In this document: in pieces, positions 5,975 through 6,018 of the stretch
Position numbering within the stretch: the first letter of the stretch is position 1
How the letters are laid out: every line of letters starts with the position of its first letter
Origin: Sinorhizobium sp.
GTDB taxonomy: Bacteria; Pseudomonadota; Alphaproteobacteria; Rhizobiales; Rhizobiaceae
Reading direction: 5' to 3'
Assembly (NCBI GenBank): GCA_031178305.1
Contig: JAPSJG010000255.1
Coordinates: 1-6,018, forward strand
Length of the DNA stretch: 6,018 nucleotides
Translations under genes and position numbers: made by a program
The notes under the pieces: model-generated
What the model saw: only the letters and a program-made list of their open reading frames with translations
The model's database searches: none
What the model was told of the DNA's origin: nothing

Positions 5975-6018
5975 GCGCCGGATGAGAAAATGTGCTGTGC
6001 GGCCTTTGCCCGCATCCA

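Noticed and set aside
1..6018. Mobile elements, CRISPR arrays, tRNA/rRNA, phage or defence genes
   Set aside because: Reading both strands I found no transposase, integrase, regularly spaced repeats, tRNA-like cloverleaf or defence-system domain; the window is ordinary metabolic chromosome.

Overview
This window looks like chromosomal DNA of a GC-rich alphaproteobacterium, most likely a member of the Rhizobiaceae (Sinorhizobium/Ensifer or Rhizobium). The evidence is the strong GC codon bias, the zwf-pgl-edd gene order known from rhizobia, the closely rhizobial look of the encoded proteins, and an intergenic sequence resembling the mosaic palindromic repeats of that family. The assignment comes from recognition, not from a database search. 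All five genes lie on the minus strand, so transcription runs from high to low coordinates.

Layout in transcription order: a short leader with a candidate promoter (5918-6018); a PuuA-type glutamine-synthetase-like gamma-glutamylpolyamine synthetase (5917-4481); 11 bp later a PuuB-type FAD amine oxidoreductase (4469-3186); a 153-bp gap holding an AT-rich block that is probably the zwf control region (3185-3033); glucose-6-phosphate dehydrogenase zwf (3032-1557); 9 bp later 6-phosphogluconolactonase pgl (1547-852); a 181-bp gap rich in inverted repeats, including a probable RIME-like intergenic mosaic element (about 817-723); and the first 223 codons of 6-phosphogluconate dehydratase edd (670-1), which runs off the window.

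Two metabolic units sit side by side. zwf, pgl and edd encode successive steps from glucose-6-phosphate to 2-keto-3-deoxy-6-phosphogluconate, the oxidative entry to the Entner-Doudoroff pathway; the aldolase gene eda is not in the window. The puuA/puuB-like pair would gamma-glutamylate a polyamine such as putrescine and then oxidise the conjugate, the first two steps of the glutamylated-putrescine route to GABA. The later enzymes (PuuC, PuuD) are not in the window.

I found no mobile element, phage gene, CRISPR array, tRNA or rRNA, and no convincing undescribed system. The parts most worth a second look are non-coding: the structured, repeat-bearing pgl-edd spacer and the AT-rich palindrome upstream of zwf.
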